From NCBI RefSeq assembly GCF_945859685.1, contig NC_079149.1, positions 66,234,991 through 66,298,990 of the forward strand: 64,000 nt of DNA, given 5' to 3'. Shown one piece after another: positions 12,320 to 25,600 of the stretch. Every line of letters begins with the position of its first letter. The stretch's first letter is position 1. A program made the position numbers and the translations under genes. Source of the DNA: Eupeodes corollae (taxonomy: Eukaryota > Arthropoda > Insecta > Diptera > Syrphidae). The notes under the pieces are model-generated. The model was not told where the DNA came from and made no database searches. It was given only the letters and a program-made list of their open reading frames with translations.

Positions 12320-13970
12320 AAGATTTCAACGTTTTCAATTCGAAAAAATCTGACCGATTCCTTCCTATGTGAAGTTTGAAATAGTAAGAAAAATCATATC
12401 CTAAAATATTATTGTTTTTCTTTGTCAACGGTTTAAATTATTTTTGTATCGCTCTGAGGTCTTCTATCTTGTAGCTCAAAAGCTATCATAAACATAATTT
12501 TTTATATTTTGACTTTAAAACGTTTGTGAATCGTATATTTCCTAGTTTAAGGTTTATTTTATTTATTTGTACTGTCGATTTCAATATCGTTAAAAAGAAT
12601 ATTTACATATTTATAGTATTTTAAAATACTGATCACATTCTGAATTTTTCGGCACGACAAGTAATTAATTGTGTCGTTGGTTAAACAGTTTCAAGTCTAA
12701 GGTGCTTAGAGATTTCATTTAATAGAAACCCATTCACAACTTCTATATTTTAACAGATTTTCACATTGAAGAATTAAGACAAAGAAAATGTAAGATACAA
12801 ATAAAACAATTCAAAAATAACACTCACTCAATCAGTTTTATAACAACCCAAGGTAGTTTATTATTATTATTTTACGTCCTTGTCAAGTATTACACTAATT
12901 ACAAGGCTCATTAGACACGTTAAAATATCCTAAGGCCTTGTTTTTTGTCTTTTTTCTTAAATGACTGTTGTTGGCTTTATTAAATTCCTATTTCAACTTG
13001 AACACAAGAGTCAGAATTAAAACAAGTGTTTCCAAAGAAGGTAACAATTTTATGCAAGCTTAAAACACCTACTACACATACCTATATAAAAGTTTAAAAA
13101 TTTAATTTATGGACACACACTCATCGTCAGCATGTTGAAATAAGGGTGTTAATTATCTTTGCACAACATCATATATCATTTTCGTCTGACATGACCGACA
13201 TTTACTTTAAATACCAAAGAAATAAGGGAACCTAAACACAGCCTAGCAGGACGTGATGTTGAACCGCAGTTATCCATTTGTGGGTGACATGTTTTTTCTG
13301 TTGTACTTTAAAAGGACGTTTTGCTTGTTACAAGGATATGACACCAAACACCCACCAGCAGCATCGGTAGCAGCAACAGCAGTAGCAGCAAAAGCAAAAG
13401 CAGCCAGGACCACGCACTTGTACATGAATTACTTTGTGTACTTTGAAAAGTATATAAATGGGAGCAAAAGAACAATTTACTCTTGTTTCTCGAGTAAAGT
13501 GAACTTGGGTTGAATAAATACATCCATATATCTAAGTATTTCATTTTTCAGAGCAAAGCTTCAACTTCTGAGTAATTGTTTTGTCGTTGTACTGCTTTGT
13601 TGTAGGTATTTCAAGCACATTTAACGCTTTGAACATTTAAAAGTTATATAGTTAAATAATGTTTGTTAACATTTGGTTTAATGCTCTGATATATGCATAC
13701 ACATGTGTAAGCTGACTGCTTCCCAAATGAAAATATTTTAGCATTATAAAGTTATTAATTATATTTAGTATTAAATAAATACAACAAAAGATGTTCATAT
13801 ACATCGTTTGCTATAAAGTTTTAAAACATCTGCCTATTTTAAATACATTTCCGCCTTACAATATTTATATTTGTATCCTTTTTGGAGCAATCCAAACAGT
13901 GATCATCGAATGAACAAACTATTGCGGTTCAAGATTTTAATTTCATTTGATAGATAGCGCTTTCAAAAGA
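12320..13970. other. non-coding stretch with a GCA-rich tract
   Basis: No gene seen. 13352-13410 is an imperfect GCA/GCAGCA-rich tract (AGCAGCATCGGTAGCAGCAACAGC and following) that produces Ala- or Gln-like runs in short open frames. No splice signals or homology support coding. Confidence 0.5.
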
Positions 13971-13976
13971 AGTATA

Positions 13977-15155
13977 CTTACTTACTTACTTAGGTCCTTA
14001 GACCTGTTAAGTCCGTTGGGAACCCCTTAAGGGGCATATGGCCTCTACTTCGCCTACACGCCATCGTGTACGGTTTCAGGAGATGTGTTTCAGCTCACTC
14101 CAACTCTTGCCTAGTGACGCTGATTCTGCACCGACTGTTCTGCGCCAAGTGCTGCTCGGTCGTCCAGCTCTTCTTCCTTCTTGTGTGAGCGGATTCCACT
14201 GCATTGCTTGACCTGCAATGCAGTCGTTACGGTTTGGCCAGAAAATCCTTAGGATGTTACGAAGACATCTATTCACGAATGTTTGCAGCTTTCTTGTTAT
14301 GGCTGAAGTAACCTTCCAAGTGCTACTCCCATAAAGAAACACAGATTCGACATTTGTGCGAAACAGTCGTAGCTTTGTTTTTAAGCTGATAGTGTTATTC
14401 CTCCAAATTTTTGACAGCATACCGAACGCCTCTTTTGCTTTGGTGATGTGGCAGATGACGTCTTGTTCGGTTCCGCCTTCGATTTAAAAATGCTTAAAAA
14501 GTATTGAAAGCTCTCCACTTTTTCCGGCGTTTACGAGAAAATATTTTTTGTTTTGCCGGAATTAATTTTTAGCCCCGCAGCTTCTGCTTTCTTCCACCTT
14601 TGTTGTCGTTTGATGGAGATCCATGATCTTATGAGAGAGTAAGCAAACATCGTCCGCGTAATCCAAGTGCTTTAAATATTGAAGTCCATTGGATCCCTCC
14701 GCTACCTGACAAAGCTGAGCGCAGTAGATCGCAACAAAAACAATATTGGCCACAGAATGCAGCCCTGTCTGACTCCGCTTCGGATTTCAAAATCATCTGA
14801 CAACCTACCATCATCGTGCAGAACATGATACTTTGATCTTTTTTCTGGCATGCCTCTCCTCCGCAAAGCTAACTCCCTGTTAACGCTATAAATAGCCTTC
14901 TGGAAGTCGAAGAACAGCAGGTGTAGTAGTGATCGATATTCAACGCACTGTTCAATAATGATCCGCAGGGTGTTAATATCATCAATACAGGAGGATCGCA
15001 ACTTATGTATATTGGGATACACAAATTATAGCCTGGGGCCACCACGAGGAGATAAAGCAAGAACTTTGACATGGCAGGAAAGTTGCATTGCTGGCCTAAA
15101 CCAAGTTTTAGACAATCACCAACTACCCGATCTGCCATGCCGCAGGTAGATCGGG
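13977..15155 (-). mobile_element. RTE-like retrotransposon (family B) with internal deletion
   Basis: The minus strand begins at 15155-15014 with a segment shared with 43945-43797. There that segment lies directly upstream of an endonuclease start, so it is the element's 5' leader. At 15014 it passes straight into reverse transcriptase (SSCIDDINTLRIIIEQCV, then RLSDDFEIRSGVRQGCIL, then HLDYADDVCLLSH near 14680-14640). The endonuclease is missing. The C-terminal piece is at 14420-14076 (RTNVESVFLYGSSTW, then RRAGRPSSTWRRTV). The 3' end is a short ACTT repeat at 13977-13995 (AAGT in element sense), as expected for RTE-type elements. Confidence 0.75.
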
Positions 15156-17204
15156 CAGTTTTCTGTCATGATTTTCAACCCGATATTTGATTTTTGTACC
15201 TTTTTGGAAGCCTTTTTATTACGACACTAAAAACTTTTAAGAGCCTAGGAATTTTTAATTAGGTGTGGCCTCGATGTGTACTTTTACCCTCTCTCCCAAC
15301 TTCTCAACAAGCATCCGCGAAAAAAACACGGCATTTTGTTATAATTTCAGTTCAGATCAATTTAGAAAAGTGATGATTATACAAAAAATAAAATAAATTC
15401 TGCAGTTCCATTTTCTATTATATCATATATCATCCATATACCATCATCTCTACAAATGAAAATTGGGTAGAATGCGGAGTCTTCATATAGTTATTAGAAA
15501 TAATTGTGTTATAGACGTCGCTGATTTGGTTAGTAGAATTTTTGTAGGTGACCTTAGAAGCAACATTAAGCTCATCTTTACAAAAGTATATATTGTTAGA
15601 GCACATTATGTAGACGAACTTACAGCAAGTGGAGCTGTATTAAAAATTCTTTGATTTATTTTTTCATCTGATCTGATATAAGTACAGTAGTGGTTGGATT
15701 ATATATAAATATTTAGTAGCACTACTTGTTGTAAAGTTATTTAAAAATAATTTAATACACTATAATGAAAACTACATCTCAGTTATATAACATCAATTAC
15801 CAACAATTACCTAGACAAAAAATAGCACATTTTTTAAAATTTAAAAGTATTTTACTAATGAAATATGTTTGCAATTTGGTATTTATATATACATACGTAT
15901 GTACCTAGACGTAACTATTTTAGCTTTCAGTTTTGTAAGAAAGATCTTGTTTCGTCCAAACTAAGCTGCTCCAGAGCCCAAACTGAAAAACAATGACGAA
16001 GCGGATGATCATGCGTCATGCTGAGTTCTTTTCAGCCTAGTGCGTGAAACGATTTGCTTTTGAGAGCGATGGCAAGATGATGTTCTGGAACTGAGTCTCA
16101 CACTCTTGACCAAGATTGCGCCATACAAGGCTCTCAGTCTGAAATGTTTGTCCCAATATTTCCCAACATTGCACAAGCGTATATCGACTAATTTTGTTCA
16201 GTGAAGTTTTTATGCTATCTTCTTTTTGAAATTTCAAATGGAAACTAATTATCAGTGCCAAAATAACCATATTTTTGAAAGAAAAATATCTTGCCCAGTG
16301 CATAAGGCGAGCTTTCATTCGACAAATAAAACATGTCGTAATAATATGCTCCGTAACTTTAAGAAAAAATAAGTCACACGCATGATTTTGGCATTTTTAC
16401 TGGCCATGTGATAATGTCATCTTTTAATCTTTTTTTGCTCAGAGATGTCAAAAACAAAGTTTCCCAAGCACCGCGGAGCAATTTAAAGTTGACGACAACT
16501 TCAGTTTTTGTCTGATTTTGAATTGGACTTCTGTACTAGAATCCTCATCTAATTGCCTTTTTCTATTCTATTTCTTGTCTTTATTCTCCCTAGTTCAAGA
16601 TATTTTCAATGATCTTATTTCAGTACTGGAACGAATTTACTGCCTTATCTGCATGATAAAAATGTGCGCCCTTTATAATTTGCAACTCCATACAATAAAT
16701 GCGTTTTTTGTATTCCATATATAGTACAGTGAGAAATAGCCATCAAAGCGCCAGATTTTTTATTTAAAAATTGGTACAACTAAAAGAAGATATGTCAGAA
16801 TAATAATACAAAAAACACACACACAAATAGAAGAAAGTTTTATGAAAATCCAAAGTTAAAATTAACTTAGCAAAATAAACTAACTAAAACTAATAAAATG
16901 GACAATTTTCAAGAAGAAATGGTAAGAAAACATCTGGAAACAATTGCAGCTTTGACATAAAATAAAAACTTCAAGAAGGGGGTTTGTTCGTAGACTACTA
17001 CATTAACATGTGGTATTAAAGCGAGCTTGAAGCTTGTCTCAATTCTTTATATAACTGAATCGAATTGAAATGAGCTTGATTTACTCGATTCCGGTCGGGG
17101 ATCGGAGCCTATTCAAAATTTGTGAAGAAAAGCCTACGTGGAGGAGTTGAATTTACATTGCATTATGGTCTGTTTATTTGCATGTGAAAATAACTATATA
17201 TCTA
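15156..17204. other. non-coding stretch, nothing recognised
   Basis: AT-rich. Open frames at 15463-15654 (+) and 16037-16318 (-) are 63 and 93 codons, with no recognisable domain. They lack splice context consistent with the gene downstream. They could be eroded repeats. Confidence 0.4.
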
Positions 17205-18581
17205 AACTGAAATCAAACAAAGCCACTGGAGCTGACGGCAGCAGGCAGCAAGCGATGACTTGGTAGGGAGCATGCATCAACTCATCTGTAAAATATGGTT
17301 GGCATCAGTCTCCTTAACATTACATATAGGTATTATGTGAACGTCTAAAGCCGTTCGTCAACAACCTGATAGGTCCTTATCAGTGTGGCTTCAGACCAGA
17401 AAAGTCCACTATCGACCAAATATTCACACTACGGCAGATCTTGGAAAAAAAACCAGGAACTTCAAATCGATACCCACCATCTCTTTATCGATTTTAAAGC
17501 CGCGTATGACAGCATCTATAGGGAAGAGCTCTACCGAGCAATGTCTAGTTTTGGCATCCCTGTCAAACTTTTCCGTTTGTGCAGAATGACGATGGAGAAT
17601 GCACGCTGCTCTATCAAGGTCGGAAAAGATCTTACCGATGCATTTGATGTCAAAAAAGGTTTTAGACAAGACGACGCACTGTCATGCGACTTCTTCAACA
17701 TCGTTCTGGAAAGAATTGTGCAAAACTCAACCGTCAACACTAGAGGCACAATTTTCCAAAGGTCCATTCAATTACTCGGATACGCAGATGATATTGACAT
17801 AATTGGACGTGATGTCAGTGGAGCGTTTTTGAGCATTGCGACGGAAGCGAAGAAGATGGGTTTAGTGGTCAATGAGGGCAAGACCAAGTATATGCTGTCA
17901 TCAAAAAAGGACACTGAACGACGACGTCTTGGACAAAACGTCACCATGGACAGCTATAACTTTGAGTAAGTTAAGGACTTTGTCTACCTAGGCACCGCTA
18001 TTAATACAGACAACGACACCAGCGCTGAAATCAAACGAAGAATAACTCTTGCAAATCGCTGCTTCTTTGGACTTAGAAGGCAATTGAGAAGTAAAGTCCT
18101 CTCTCGAGCATCAAACATCACCATCTATAATACACTCATCATCCCGGTTCTCATTTATGGCGCTGAGGTCTAGACCATGTCACAGAAAGATGAGAGCGTC
18201 TTAGAAAGCTTCGAGAGAAAAATTCTTTGGGTGATTTTGATTTTTGGTCCCGTATGTATCGATGGAGAATAAAGGAGAAGATATAACGACGAACTGTACA
18301 GCGACATTGACCTAGTTAACAGAATTAAAGTCCACCGGCTTAGATGGCTAGGTCATGTAGACCTAATAAACATCAACTCTCCAGCCTGGAAGGTCTTCGA
18401 ATGAAATCCCGAGGATGGCGCAGTAGAGGAAGACCGAGACTCAGGTGGCGCACGCAGATGAGTGAAGACCTCAACCAACTTCGCGTGCGAAACTGGAGAC
18501 AGCTAGCTAGGGACCGAGCTGGCTGGAGACGGTTGAGGCCGACCGGACTGCAGCGCCACCTTGAGTAAGTTAGTAAGTATT
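17205..18581 (+). mobile_element. RTE-like retrotransposon, second family, 5'-truncated
   Basis: The plus strand starts at an NKATGADG-type motif (about 17215-17240) and reads a nearly continuous reverse transcriptase. The order is LIGPYQCGFRPEKSTIDQIF (17370-17420), THHLFIDFKAAYDSIYREEL (17480-17530), KKGFRQDDALSCDFFN (17650-17700), LLGYADDIDIIGR (17770-17810) and NEGKTKYML. The longest open part is 17385-17969. Later parts shift frame: FVYLGTAINTDN, LIYGAEV, RLRWLGHV, and a final RSRGRPRLRWRTQ stretch at 18415-18460. It ends in a TAAGT-type short repeat at 18566-18581. Stops (for example near 17968 and 18172) make it inactive. Confidence 0.8.
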
Positions 18582-18599
18582 TCGAAAATCGCAATCACC

Positions 18600-18811
18600 T
18601 CTTGCCTCTTGCGAGGAATTGACAAATCCTTCAAGAGTAAATCTTGCCATGAAAAAGTGCTTTCTCAAATTAGCCGTTCGGATTTGGCATAAAATTGTAG
18701 GTCCCTTCCATTAATGACAACAGTGCTCGCACACAGGAATGGTTGAGAGTTGTAAGTCACTAGGCCCTGGTTCACAACGGACAGTTGCGCCACCCAAAAA
18801 AAAAAAAAAAA
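18600..18811 (+). repeat. tRNA-like SINE copy with poly-A tail, 5'-truncated
   Basis: Matches 50-250 of the first SINE copy closely, including GCGAGGAATTGACAAAT near 18611 and the 3' CGCCACCC end. It is followed by 16 consecutive A (18796-18811). The poly-A tail gives the orientation and indicates LINE-mediated insertion. The tRNA-like head is absent. Confidence 0.75.
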
Positions 18812-19490
18812 GTACCTATATACCTATGAACATTAACTTTATTTTATTATCTTGGTTCCACCAATATAAAGCATGCCCAGAGGGAATTCTAACAAGCATT
18901 TCAAAAAATTTACTACACCTTCATCCAACCTAAAACAGAGATAGAAAAGATACAAACCATTAATATCCAATTACCAGTGTTATGTTATTCTTGGGGTCCC
19001 TGAGGTAAAGACTGAGGTTACATCAATCATAACATAAGAAATAACCAAAAATTAACATATCGAAAGAAATAGTTTGTGCATTCGATTAATTCCTTCAATT
19101 ACACAAACCATTTATTTTCGTATATTATTTTCCCAGAATTTCGTATTTTCATTAAAATACAAATTTACGTTTTTTTTTTAAATACACATTTATATATACA
19201 AATGCAACTCATATAGTCTAATGACAGAAATTTTTTTTTCGACAAAATTTGTTAAGTGCGATAGTCGGAAAAGGGACACCTACTAACGAAAAAATATATA
19301 TAATAAGTCCCAATAAAACCTTCAACTCAGACTCTAAAACCACAAACAAATAAAAACTATTCATGTTGAATGGTATATAAACTGCAACTTAAAAGCAACT
19401 ATTAAATTCTTTGCCTACTTAGGACCGTAGATGTTATAACTTTTTTAATACTAATATTAATCTTTAAATAAAACAAAAACTTTTTTTTAG
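18812..19490. other. non-coding sequence before the first recognised exon
   Basis: AT-rich. It ends in a T-run plus AG acceptor (19481-19490) directly before the EGF-1 exon. No coding segment seen, so this is probably the 3' end of a phase-1 intron. Confidence 0.6.
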
Positions 19491-19607
19491 GTCATTGTGG
19501 GCACACAAGTCCTTGTGAGCAACTTTGTTATGAAATACATGATGGAATGTACGAATGTGATTGCATAGAAGGATACGAATTGAATAAAAATGGCTATAGC
19601 TGTCAAG
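19491..19607 (+). CDS. EGFLAM: pikachurin-like exon: EGF-like domain 1
   Basis: A 117-bp symmetric phase 1-1 exon with acceptor TTTTTTTTAG and donor AAG|GTAAAA. It encodes about 38 residues with six cysteines spaced HC-x5-C-x3-C-x10-C-x1-C, then the sixth near the end (NGYSCQ). The YECDCIEGYELN core and the short C1-C3 spacing resemble complement-type or calcium-binding-like EGF modules. The Asp/Asn of a classical cbEGF consensus is not evident in the part encoded here. A single whole EGF on one symmetric exon is typical of module shuffling. The preceding exon was not found. Confidence 0.88.
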
Positions 19608-22600
19608 GTAAAAAAAATCTTAAATGTCTTTTTATTTCTAAAATTTAAGCGAGTTATAAAAAAAAGTATAGAATTAAAAACTACACACAGTGATAAACTT
19701 TGATTTTTAGTTTACATTTTTTCTATAGCACATTAAAAATAGAGATTTAGTTAAATAATTTGATTTCTTGTCCGATTAACACTTGGAGAAACACAAGTAT
19801 AAGAATATTATATCAAAATACCTACAAATTAAGAACGAAATTTCAAAGTATTCAAAACTAGTTTCCATATTGATAATTTAAAAAGCTTTAATTTTAATAA
19901 AATCTTCCTCCAATTTTTCCTCAATTGTTTTGAAAATAGAGGAATATATAATCTTGAATTAAGTTTCGCACAAACTAACAAATTATGAACGTATATTTTT
20001 TTAAAGGGCAAAGAAACTAATCTTGAGTCTTATAACTGTTATTAAATTGTAAATAAAAGTCAACAGACACGGATTCATATGGACACTCTGCGGGAGTGAT
20101 AATGTATTGATAATATTTGTCTGTGTTTATAAGTGGCAACAAAATTATAGAGAATTTATATTTCAATAAAGGTCTTAAAGAATGATATCAATTAAGCTTC
20201 ATTATTTATTTCAAGATAATTTGGACCGGTTTTTAATCAAAAATCTTTAACTTAGCTACTTTATACAAAAATTCAAATCTTTGCATTTTTTGTATATGAA
20301 AACAATATTTGGTTAGTTATGCAATTAATTTTGGGTGTAACCGACCCAGCAAACCCCACTCTTAAAATGAGCTTTTACAATTTAATGTAAACAAATCCAA
20401 CCTAAAAACCATAAAACGCAAAGCCTTACTGTGAAACCAAACCAACACTTTATTTCTGTTTGTCCTCGTGTTTTATAGTTTGGTCAATTTCCTCTTTCAA
20501 CTTTCTTCCAAATAAAATATTGCCTCAGACAGATGGGCGTTAGATATTCAAGTACCCACTTTGTGAAGATTTAATGATGCAAACTTAAATGCGTATAACG
20601 AATCCATTTATCAAGATTTAACTCCTTATTTCAAAATTTGTATATGTTTTTAATTTAAAGCTAATTTTAAATGCGTTTTGAAGCACCGTTTCATCTAATG
20701 GCATCAGTGCTTAGTTATTAGTTTAAATAAAATAAAATTTTAAATTATGATTTTTGTTTTTTTCATTTTGCAGTTATTAATTCAACACTCCCACCAGATA
20801 GTCCCTCAAAATCCGAAGAGGATGTACTTTACCAAAAAGGTGCCTCGTTTAGTGCCAAATTGGCGAACGGTGTCAATGGGAGCAACCAAATACTTTCCTC
20901 GGGAGAAGATGAAACAGATGAATACGATGAATTCATCTCTGGCGCCGAAAACCTCTCGACAAGTCATCGAAAATCTAATTCATATATCGATAGCAATTCA
21001 AAAGATTACTACATATCTTCAGATAGCATTAGTTTCAACGACGATCAATTAGACTTAAACCCTGTACCTGAATTCAAAAACGTTAATTCAAATTCGAAAA
21101 ACCTTACAAATTCCCTGGACAGCATGTACACCGATTCAGAGACAAACGAACTAAGTCAACGCATCCAATGGCTGCAACAGCAACAAAATCACCTGCAGCA
21201 TCCTGAGCTTCATCGATTAAACGATAAACTTACGAAATCGCCATCAATGGAATCTAAAGAGAATTCTGCTCCAGCGTTGGCGGAAGCACTTGACACATCT
21301 ATAACCAGCAGCAATATGTTGGAGGATGATTACTACTCAAAACTGGATATGTCTGTCTATGACGATGTCAATAACAATAAGTTAAACTTGCGACCAGTCG
21401 ATGCAAACACATATCAAAACGGTTACAATCAATTGCAAGCGACATCGGTACTGCCACCGACACTAACACCCGAGCCCAATAAAGACGATAGCCTTAAAAA
21501 GGTAGAGGAACAGCAAAGGCGGGAAATGAATATGACAGTTGTTACTGAAGCATCATCTTCAACGGCAGCGAAGAAAGCGCACAGCGAAACGCCCTTGGCT
21601 CTGTTGAAGCATATCAAGCCGATTTCACGGAATCTCTCGAGAATAGCAATGTAAGTAATACTTTTTATTTTATAAAGTTGTTTAAATGTTCGTATCACAT
21701 TTTTTAGTGCTTTTTCAAGTGATTTAATATTTGAGAAGGTGTAATTTGCAAATAACCTCAAAACAAAGGTTTTTAACAGAACATATCGAAGGTCAATCTT
21801 TTAGGGCCGAACTACTTTCAAGTGGAATGGAATTAATTTTTTTTTAATTTTTACTACTGCATATAGGAATTATAATTCGATCTCGAAGTTTTAATCAAAC
21901 ATGGCATTACGATGGTAAAGAAGTCCAATTAAGTGGGTCCTCCTATTACTTTAATCTCTGCTGGTCTGTCTGTTTTCGACCCTAGAGCCCAAACCAATAG
22001 ATCGATTGAATCTAAACTTGAGAATCAAGAAAGAATTAATCAAGCAGATTCACGTTATGCGTTTTTGAATTTTTACAACTTTTTTGGAATAATAATTTTA
22101 TCATATTATTTATAATTAATTTTTGTATTCCTCCAGAAGGATTCCCCCCACAGAACTGTTATTTTGTTTTTAAATTTTCTCAGTAACTCATCAGCCGATT
22201 TAAAAAAATGTTTTTTTATGGAAATAGTCTCATATTGTCTGAATAAAATTTGATGATAAAAAATGTCAACATTTTTTGTCGGATTTTTAGAATAATGTAT
22301 TTTTTTTTCCAAAATTCGAAAACGCGTCAACATTCAAGGGTTAAGAAAATTGTCAGTTGAATTATTTTTAAAAACTTTTAAATTATTGACAATATTTTTC
22401 ATATAAAGAAATAGTTTAGTTTGAAAATCTAGTTTTGTTAAATAGAATTTTAGTCGAAAACAACTTTTTACCCATTTTAGTAGCATTTCTTAAATTTTTA
22501 CAAAATTGGATGAATAAAATTAATTTGAGAGATATCAAGAACATAATATCAATTTTAAACCAAATGTTCGTATTATTTTTTGTGGATTTTATTTTTTTTA

Positions 22601-25600
22601 TGATAAAACGTACTGTTGGATGTTTATAAAAAAAAAATTACTGCATATCAAAACAATATTTACTGTGAAATAAAAAGTTTGAAGACAATATTTTTAATTT
22701 CTGAAAAGCTGTTAAGTCGAAAGTAAATTTTTACGTTAAGTTTTAATATTGTTTTATTTTAGGTTTTTATTTTTTGTAAGAAAACAGTCAATTAGATTTT
22801 TCTCAAAATTTTATCGAATATTGAAAACAATATTTCTTATAAGGTAAAATTAGTTTGAGGCCATAATCTCAAGTTTTTGAAAAGATACTTGGGTCGAAAA
22901 TAATTTTTACCAACTTTGAGCAATATTTTTTAGGTTTTTATTTTTATAAAAAAACCTGTCAATTCGATTTTTTCAAAATTTCATCACATGTTAAAAACGT
23001 TATTTTTCGTTGCAAACAATTGTTTTGAAGATGATATCATTTTTTATTTGTAGAATTTTCGAGGTGACAAATATTTGTTTCAGTTCCTTTTTTTTTATTT
23101 AAAAAAACTGTAATTGGATTTTTTCCAAAAATATATTTGTTGGGCATAATATAAAATTTAATTCAAGTCTCTAGCATTATTGGTTCGTGAGGTATTTGGG
23201 GTTAACCAAAATTTTCAACTTTTTTTAAAGTGATTTTCCGCTGGCTCCAATAAATTCCAACCACAGCCCCATGATGCGAGATAAAGCGCTTACAAGAAGA
23301 TTCCTTGAATAAACCGATTGTTTCATTGCTTAAGCGCGAACCGAAACATTAATTTGTACGATCTGCAAAACTTGTTCAGGAGTAAATTTATATATTATGA
23401 AATATAAAAAGAAATTAAAATAAACCAAGTATTGCCAGACTGAAAACCACACGACTGACAACGTCTTAAAACACCCTTTATTATATATGCACATCAATTT
23501 TCGATTCTTTGGTCAAGTTTTCTGTTTCAAAAATGTTGCTCGTGGCAATGTGTAATAGTGGTTTTCGAAAAAAGAAGTTCTAGTTACACTTTATGTTTAA
23601 ATTTTTGACGTAGAAATATATATTTTTAGTTAAAGTACATTGCTGTTGCCTGGAGATATTTTTTTTAACTCTTAATATCTAAGGTCCTTGATACAAAATC
23701 AGCTAAATTCATCCGAAATCAAAAACAATTTATGTTGATGTATTTATATTACACATACCTATTTAAAAAACGCTTTTGAAATCATTTTTGAACATCTGAG
23801 TTGAGATCATAATTCTTTTACAGCCACGAAAATCATCAAAACCAATATCTATTTATATACATACTTTCTTTAATAGGATGGTTCTATGAAATAAATTTAA
23901 ATAACAATACATTTACATTTTTTAAGAGAAATTTTTCATTGGAATACAAAACTGTCGATTATCCAATTAGATTCGTTAAGTCAAAAAATTACATTCAAAA
24001 TACACGCGGGGAGAACCCTATCAGATTTTGTAAAGCTTGTTAAACTGATTACAAAACAGTATTTGAAAATTCCCTAACACCCCGAAAATCTGGTTTCAGG
24101 GACAAAAACATATTATTTTTCCATCCACTGCTTCGACATATAATAGCCAATTTTGATTTGTTTATTGTTTTGAAAAAAAATTAAGACATTTAGACCTTTC
24201 CAACAAGATATAAAACATGTGGTTTGGTTAAACCACTTAGACTATATAAGCTGTTATAAAACATATTTAAAATTAATATTTATTTCCTAATCAAACAATG
24301 ACAATCGGTTGAAAATTGGCTAAACAAAAAATATTCCAATATACAAATACCGAAATTCGAACATTTAGGTAAGGAACAAAATTGTTTGTTAGTATTGACT
24401 TCACAATTGGATAATGTTAATGTTAACATTAACATTTTTGTTTTTAACTGAAAAAAGAATAAAGTGACATAACGGTTGAGATATCATTTAGAAATGACAA
24501 CATTTTAATCCAAAGATTTTTCATATAAAAATAGAAAGCAAGTAAGAGACATTAAAGTCACTAGGCCCTGGTTCTTTACGGACTGTTGTGGCATGTTATT
24601 TTTAACTTAACTTGGAAGTTATTGTAATGGGTCCGATTTGTCAAATTGGAAATTTTGAAATTTCTCGGCGTTTCAAGGTCCCTAAGGTCGAAATAAAAAA
24701 TTTCTAGAAAGATGTCTGTGTGTGCGTGTGTACGTAGGTTCGTACGTTCGCAGGTTCACGACGTTTTTTCGTCTTTAGCTCAAAAGCCAGAAGAAATATC
24801 GACTTAAAATAAATTTTGTATACAGAGAATAACGCAGAAAAATCCAGAAAGTGCTCTCAAGAAAATTGCGTTTGGTGGTTTTTTTTACCGAACCAATAAT
24901 GCTAGAAACTTAAACTAAATTGTATACTATATATTATAACGTGTTTATTTTTACAAAAAAATCCAACTTTTATACATAAAAAACTGAAAAAAATTTGTCA
25001 CTTCCAAAATTTTACGAATAAAAAATGATTTCATCTCCAAAACAATTTTGTGCAACGAAAAAAAACGTTTTTAAAATCAAATTGACATTTTTTTTTTATA
25101 AAAAATAAAAACCTAAAAAAAACATTATTCAAAGTTGGTAAAAATTGATCTTCGATACAAATATCTTTTCAAAACTTTGAAAACACCTTTAAACAAATAT
25201 TGTTGTCAATATTCAGTAAAATTTTGCGAAAAATCGAATTGACAGTTTTTTTTACAAAAAAAGTCTCAAAGTACTCAAAGTTCGTAAAAATTGATATTAG
25301 GCTGGAATATCTTTTCAAAAATTTGAGATTATGGCTTTCAACTACTTTTAAATTAAAAAAAAAATATTGTTATCAACATTCAGTAAAATTTTGAAAAACT
25401 TCAAGTAGACATTTTTTTTACAAAAAATAAAAACCTAAAAATAAACAATACTAAAACTTGGTAAACATTTATTTTCGGCTCAAATATCTTTTCAAAAATT
25501 TAAAAATTTTGTCTGCAAACTTTTTTATTTCACAGAAAATATTGTTTTCAGTAGTTTTTTTTAATAAAAATCTAACAGTCCGTTTTTTCATAAAAAAAAT

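Noticed and set aside
12058..12379. Three overlapping open frames in a GC-rich patch
   Set aside because: The GC-rich patch looks like a hAT-type terminus; the frames lie on both strands and carry no domain.
13253..13513. Open frame with an Ala-rich run
   Set aside because: The Ala run comes from the GCA-rich simple tract; there is no splice context or conservation signal visible.
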